Shown: positions 7,182 through 9,480 of the stretch, piece after piece
How positions within the stretch are numbered: position 1 is the stretch's first letter
Layout of the letters: the number at the start of each line of letters is the position of its first letter
Assembly (NCBI GenBank): GCA_963578885.1
Contig: CAUZEQ010000193.1
Span: 1-9,480, forward strand
Source: UBA8437 sp963578885
GTDB lineage: Bacteria > Planctomycetota > Planctomycetia > Planctomycetales > Planctomycetaceae
DNA length: 9,480 nucleotides
Direction: 5' to 3'
Made by a program: the position numbers and the translations under genes
The notes under the pieces: model-generated
What the model saw: only the letters and a program-made list of their open reading frames with translations
What the model was told of the DNA's origin: nothing
Database searches by the model: none

Positions 7182-8726
7182 ATGCCCTCGAACCGGCACG
7201 GCGGTCTCCCCCTCGCGCTTTGGATCGCACTGGTCACCGCGTCGGCGGCAGCCGCCGGAGTACTGTGGCTCACCGATTGGACCCTGGGCGTCCCGGGTGA
7301 GTGGTCCTGGGCACGGATCGCCCACCCCCGCGGCTCACGCTGGGATAGCCTGCTGGGCTTCATCCAGGCCGGCTTGACACTCGGAGGTGTCGGCCTGGTC
7401 GCGTGGTTCGGCAGTCGGCTGATGGCTCGAGCGAGCCCACCCCGGGGACTCGCGAGTCTGACTCGTGCCGCGCTGCTGCTGGGGCTGGTCGCCAGCGGGT
7501 TCCTCGGCACCCAGCTGCTGCAGCACAGCCTCCCGCCGGGACACGGGATCGGCCGCTCGCCCTGGGTGCTCTACTACCCCGGCAGCTCGGGGTACTACTA
7601 CGAGGCCCGCAGGGTCACGTCGCTTGAGGACTTCCGCCAGAGCTACCTGGCTGTGCTCGAGGACCCCGACCCGCGTCGCCGCACGCTGCACCTGGGCACT
7701 CACCCGCCGGGCCTGTTCCTGGGCCACCTGGCGGTCCGGGAAGCCTGTCGCAGATCTGCCGCAGTCCGGGAAGCGGTGCTGTCGTGGCAGCCCCAGCGAG
7801 TGAGACAGGCCCAGGCCACGATCCTGGAAGGAGGTCGCCCGATCCCACCCATCGATACCGCAGCACTCTGGCTAGCCGCGCTCTTGACCCAGCTGGCCGC
7901 CGTCGCCACCGCGATCCCGATCTACCTGCTGGTCCGAGTCGACCATCCGCCCAGGACCGCCTGGCGTGCCGCGTCGCTGTGGCTGTTGGTCCCGGCCGTC
8001 TCGATCTTCCTGCCCAAGTCCGACTGCCTCTACCCGCTGCTGGCCACCACCTCGCTTTGGCTGTGGTGGTCGGCGATCCGTTACGGGGGCAGCTGGAAAG
8101 CGTTTCTGGCCGCAGGCATCTCCTGGATCGGCCTCTGCCTCAGCCTCGCCTTCCTGCCGATCCTCGCACTCGCCGCGGGGCTGGCGGCGTGGATGTCCTG
8201 GCAGGGACCCTTCACCCGAAAACAACTCGCGACCTGGTCGATCGCCTCCCTCGCCGGGCTGGCACTCCCCACCCTCGCCTGCTGGCTCACCCTCGAACTC
8301 AATCTGCTCTCGATCTGGTCGTCGAACCTCGCCAACCACGCCGCCTTCTACGACCAGCCCGAGCACCCCCGCAGCTACCTGCCCTGGCTCGGAGTCAACC
8401 TGATCGAACTCGCCGTCGCACTCGGCATCCCCCTGGCCGGACTCGCCGCAACCGGGCTGGTGCAAAGATGCCGGTCGGGCCAGACCCAGGCCCGCGGTCC
8501 CGCCTGGGTCTGCCTGGGGGTCTGGGGACTGCTGTGGCTCTCGGGAAAGAACATGGGCGAGGCCGCTCGGCTGTGGCTGCTGCTGATGCCCCTCGCCTGC
8601 TGGCTGGCCGCCTCGACACTCGACTCAATCCGAAACCGCGATTGGGCCCTGATACTGGCACTGCAGGCGGCACTGGGACTGGCCGTCATCCAGAGAGTCA
8701 GCGGGTTCGACTTCGCCGGTGGCTGA
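7182..8726 (+). CDS. Polytopic membrane protein, GT-C glycosyltransferase-like
   Basis: The 514-residue protein has about 12 predicted membrane segments, near residues 9-30, 57-79, 95-113, 226-251, 261-278, 283-300, 307-338 (long, possibly two), 350-370, 402-425, 440-455, 462-478 and 487-503. A large soluble loop (114-225) between the third and fourth segments holds SSGYYYEARRV and LHLGTHPPGLFL. The THPPG block (173-177) resembles the HPPG seen in GT-C-type lipid-linked sugar transferases (mannosyltransferase and ArnT-like), and a late KNMGEAARLWLLLMP block also looks conserved. A role in transferring sugar from a polyprenyl carrier to a cell-surface acceptor is inference. The expected acidic active-site pair in the first outer loop cannot be identified with confidence. 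The ATG follows a 10-base repeat array with no Shine-Dalgarno. It may be cotranscribed with the metalloprotease. A second repeat array follows its stop. Confidence 0.75.
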   Translation: MPSNRHGGLPLALWIALVTASAAAAGVLWLTDWTLGVPGEWSWARIAHPRGSRWDSLLGFIQAGLTLGGVGLVAWFGSRLMARASPPRGLASLTRAALLLGLVASGFLGTQLLQHSLPPGHGIGRSPWVLYYPGSSGYYYEARRVTSLEDFRQSYLAVLEDPDPRRRTLHLGTHPPGLFLGHLAVREACRRSAAVREAVLSWQPQRVRQAQATILEGGRPIPPIDTAALWLAALLTQLAAVATAIPIYLLVRVDHPPRTAWRAASLWLLVPAVSIFLPKSDCLYPLLATTSLWLWWSAIRYGGSWKAFLAAGISWIGLCLSLAFLPILALAAGLAAWMSWQGPFTRKQLATWSIASLAGLALPTLACWLTLELNLLSIWSSNLANHAAFYDQPEHPRSYLPWLGVNLIELAVALGIPLAGLAATGLVQRCRSGQTQARGPAWVCLGVWGLLWLSGKNMGEAARLWLLLMPLACWLAASTLDSIRNRDWALILALQAALGLAVIQRVSGFDFAGG

Positions 8727-8742
8727 CCGGTCACCGAATCCT

Positions 8743-8797
8743 ACCGGGCACTCACCGGGCACTCACCGGGCACTCACCGGGCACTCACTGGGCACTC
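8743..8797. repeat. 11-base tandem repeat between convergent genes
   Basis: ACCGGGCACTC is present in four exact copies and a fifth with one mismatch (ACTGGGCACTC). The array fills most of the gap between the membrane-protein stop (8724-8726) and aroH, and it overlaps the last codons and stop codon of aroH (8785-8787, minus strand). The array contains no self-complementary arms, so it is not an evident terminator. Confidence 0.9.
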
Positions 8798-9159
8798 ATC
8801 ACGTCGGGACGCAGCCGTTGAGCGTCCCGCAGGTAGACGTGGACGATCTCCGACTGAGACTTCGTGGTGTTGATGTGCAACAGCACGCGTATGCACCGCG
8901 GCATACTCTCGGGAACCGGGATCTCCGACGCACACAACAAGGGCACCTGGTGCATTCCCAGCTCGCGGGCCGCCTCGGCCGGAAACGTGGAACTCAAGTC
9001 CGCCGTGGTCGTGAAGATCGCCGAAACGACCTCGTCGAAGTCTTCCAGCTGGTTCGCCGAAAGAATCGATTCGAGCAGTTCGCCGGTGGCCGAGAGCACC
9101 TCGAGGGCCTCGTCGACTTCCACCGTCGTCGCCCCACGTATCCCTCGAACCACCATCAT
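8785..9159 (-). CDS. aroH: Chorismate mutase, monofunctional AroH class
   Basis: From the ATG at 9159 the protein has 124 residues, close to Bacillus subtilis AroH, and starts MMVVRGIRGATTVE versus the known MMIRGIRGATTVE. It converts chorismate to prephenate, the first step towards phenylalanine and tyrosine, as a cytosolic trimer. The active-site residues known in B. subtilis all have counterparts one position later: R8, F59, C76, E79, R91, Y109 and R117. Further typical blocks are FTTTADL, FPAEAARELG, CIRVLLHINT and HVYLRDAQRLRPD. The frame stays open upstream to a GTG at 9195, but the extra 12 residues are not part of the family. The second ATG at 9156 is an equally possible start. The gene stands alone and converges on the membrane-protein gene. 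Its stop codon lies in the 11-base repeat array. Confidence 0.95.
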   Translation of the reverse strand: MMVVRGIRGATTVEVDEALEVLSATGELLESILSANQLEDFDEVVSAIFTTTADLSSTFPAEAARELGMHQVPLLCASEIPVPESMPRCIRVLLHINTTKSQSEIVHVYLRDAQRLRPDVMSAQ

Positions 9160-9217
9160 CTCACCGATCCCGGTTTCCCTCGGTTCCCGCTCCACAACGC
9201 CGCCTGACCCGCTGCGC

Positions 9218-9230
9218 GCTAGAGTCTAGC
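9218..9230. promoter_or_regulatory. Palindrome holding the possible aroH -10
   Basis: GCTAGA-G-TCTAGC is a perfect 6+1+6 inverted repeat. Read on the minus strand it contains TAGACT (9228-9223), a plausible -10 for aroH that would give a leader of nearly 60 bases. The -35 position with a 17-base spacer (TGGGCG) is weak. The symmetry could mark an operator in the divergent gap between aroH and the gene at 9426. Confidence 0.35.
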
Positions 9231-9317
9231 AGCCACCCCGTAAGCCGCCCACCACATCGCCACCGCACCGCTACGGGACCCCGGTCCACCACGGTCTCAC
9301 GAGCCGGGCAACAGGGA

Positions 9318-9347
9318 TTGATTCCTCGAGTTGTTCTCGGGTACAAA
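9318..9347 (+). promoter_or_regulatory. Possible promoter for the gene starting at 9426
   Basis: TTGATT (9318-9323) matches the -35 consensus at 4 of 6 bases. TACAAA (9342-9347) matches the -10 at 4 of 6, with an 18-base spacer. Transcription would start near 9354, just ahead of the hairpin at 9360-9380. No other good candidate is seen in the gap between the divergent genes. Confidence 0.35.
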
Positions 9348-9359
9348 CCCGCCAGAGTA

Positions 9360-9380
9360 CCGGGCCAGTGACAGGCCCGG
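9360..9380 (+). other. GC-rich hairpin in the leader of the last gene
   Basis: CCGGGCC (9360-9366) and GGCCCGG (9374-9380) form a perfect 7-base-pair stem with a 7-base loop (AGTGACA). It begins only a few bases after the predicted transcript start and lies 45 bases before the start codon. No T-run follows, so it is more likely a 5' mRNA stabiliser or regulatory hairpin than a terminator. Confidence 0.45.
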
Positions 9381-9410
9381 AGCCGAATCCCACCCCGTAA
9401 TTGGAGTCGG

Positions 9411-9416
9411 AAAGGA
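9411..9416 (+). promoter_or_regulatory. Shine-Dalgarno for the gene at 9426
   Basis: AAAGGA within GGAAAGGA is 9 bases before ATG 9426. It is one of the clearest ribosome-binding sites in the window and supports a real gene start here. Confidence 0.55.
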
Positions 9417-9425
9417 CGCCGCTCC

Positions 9426-9480
9426 ATGTCTCCTGCCCCTGCCCCCACCCCCTACCCCGTACACCAACTGGCCCGACAAC
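9426..9480 (+). CDS. Start of an unidentified gene (partial, runs off the window)
   Basis: ATG 9426 opens a frame that continues to the right edge. The 18 visible codons read MSPAPAPTPYPVHQLARQ. The Pro/Ala-rich start is not a signal peptide. I do not recognise the protein. Support comes from the good Shine-Dalgarno, the candidate promoter and leader hairpin upstream, and the open frame. It is transcribed away from aroH. Confidence 0.55.
   Translation, partial: MSPAPAPTPYPVHQLARQ

Noticed and set aside
5586..7325. 579-codon open frame on the minus strand
   Set aside because: It is antisense to the metalloprotease, whose signal peptide, zinc site and Shine-Dalgarno are clear. Its translation is low-complexity and rich in Gly/Val/Leu/Asp with no family features, as expected from high-GC codon bias.
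8724..8733. TGACCGGTCA palindrome over the membrane-protein stop codon
   Set aside because: A ten-base palindrome is expected by chance at this GC content, and it has no promoter or start nearby.
7141..8797. The two short repeat arrays as a CRISPR array or as the ends of a mobile element
   Set aside because: Units of 10 and 11 bases have no spacers, differ from each other in sequence, and are not inverted repeats. No transposase lies between them.
7784..8821. 345-codon plus-strand open frame
   Set aside because: It is an Arg/Pro/His-rich frame-shifted shadow of the membrane-protein gene, and its last part is a translation of the 11-base repeats.

Overview
The window looks like chromosomal DNA of a GC-rich Planctomycetota bacterium, possibly from the Pirellula/Rhodopirellula side of the phylum. 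This rests on the kinds of proteins seen: a leucine-rich-repeat tail, a planctomycete-style sugar-phosphate-isomerase-like TIM barrel, a PIG-L deacetylase of the TPMASPDH type, and a large DUF5117/DUF4953-type secreted metalloprotease. Weak or absent Shine-Dalgarno signals at most starts and the high-GC codon use also fit. The taxonomic call is inference. I see no rRNA, tRNA, CRISPR array, insertion sequence, phage gene or integrase.

Layout, left to right. Positions 3-149 hold the last 48 codons of a leucine-rich-repeat protein. A good sigma-70-like promoter (TTGCCA-N17-TAGGAT), whose -10 lies inside a perfect inverted repeat, then precedes a sugar phosphate isomerase/epimerase-like gene (268-1212). 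A second good promoter (TCGACA-N17-TAGCAT) precedes a compact three-gene unit: an alpha/beta-hydrolase-fold protein (1346-2293), a PIG-L/BshB1-like deacetylase 5 bases later (2299-3075), and a PP2C-type Ser/Thr phosphatase (3122-3862). After a 220-base gap comes a secreted zinc metalloprotease of about 1010 residues (4083-7115) with a Lys/Asp/Ala repeat inserted just before its zinc-binding helix. It is followed by a 12-TM GT-C-like membrane protein (7182-8726), which has short tandem repeats on both sides. aroH (monofunctional chorismate mutase) is convergent on the minus strand (8785-9159). The first 18 codons of an unidentified plus-strand gene (9426 to the end) run off the window.

The most unusual points concern catalytic residues. 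The alpha/beta-hydrolase-fold protein has lost its nucleophile serine, its catalytic histidine and its oxyanion HG motif, so it is probably a pseudoenzyme. The isomerase-like protein has glutamine at both positions where the family carries its two metal-binding glutamates. In contrast, the PIG-L deacetylase, PP2C phosphatase, metalloprotease and chorismate mutase all keep their catalytic residues. Other points of interest are the palindrome on the first promoter, three independent tandem-repeat expansions between 5.6 and 8.8 kb, and leader hairpins downstream of two putative promoters. I found no convincing new multi-gene system such as a defence or mobile system. The window is mostly ordinary core and housekeeping sequence with a few oddities.
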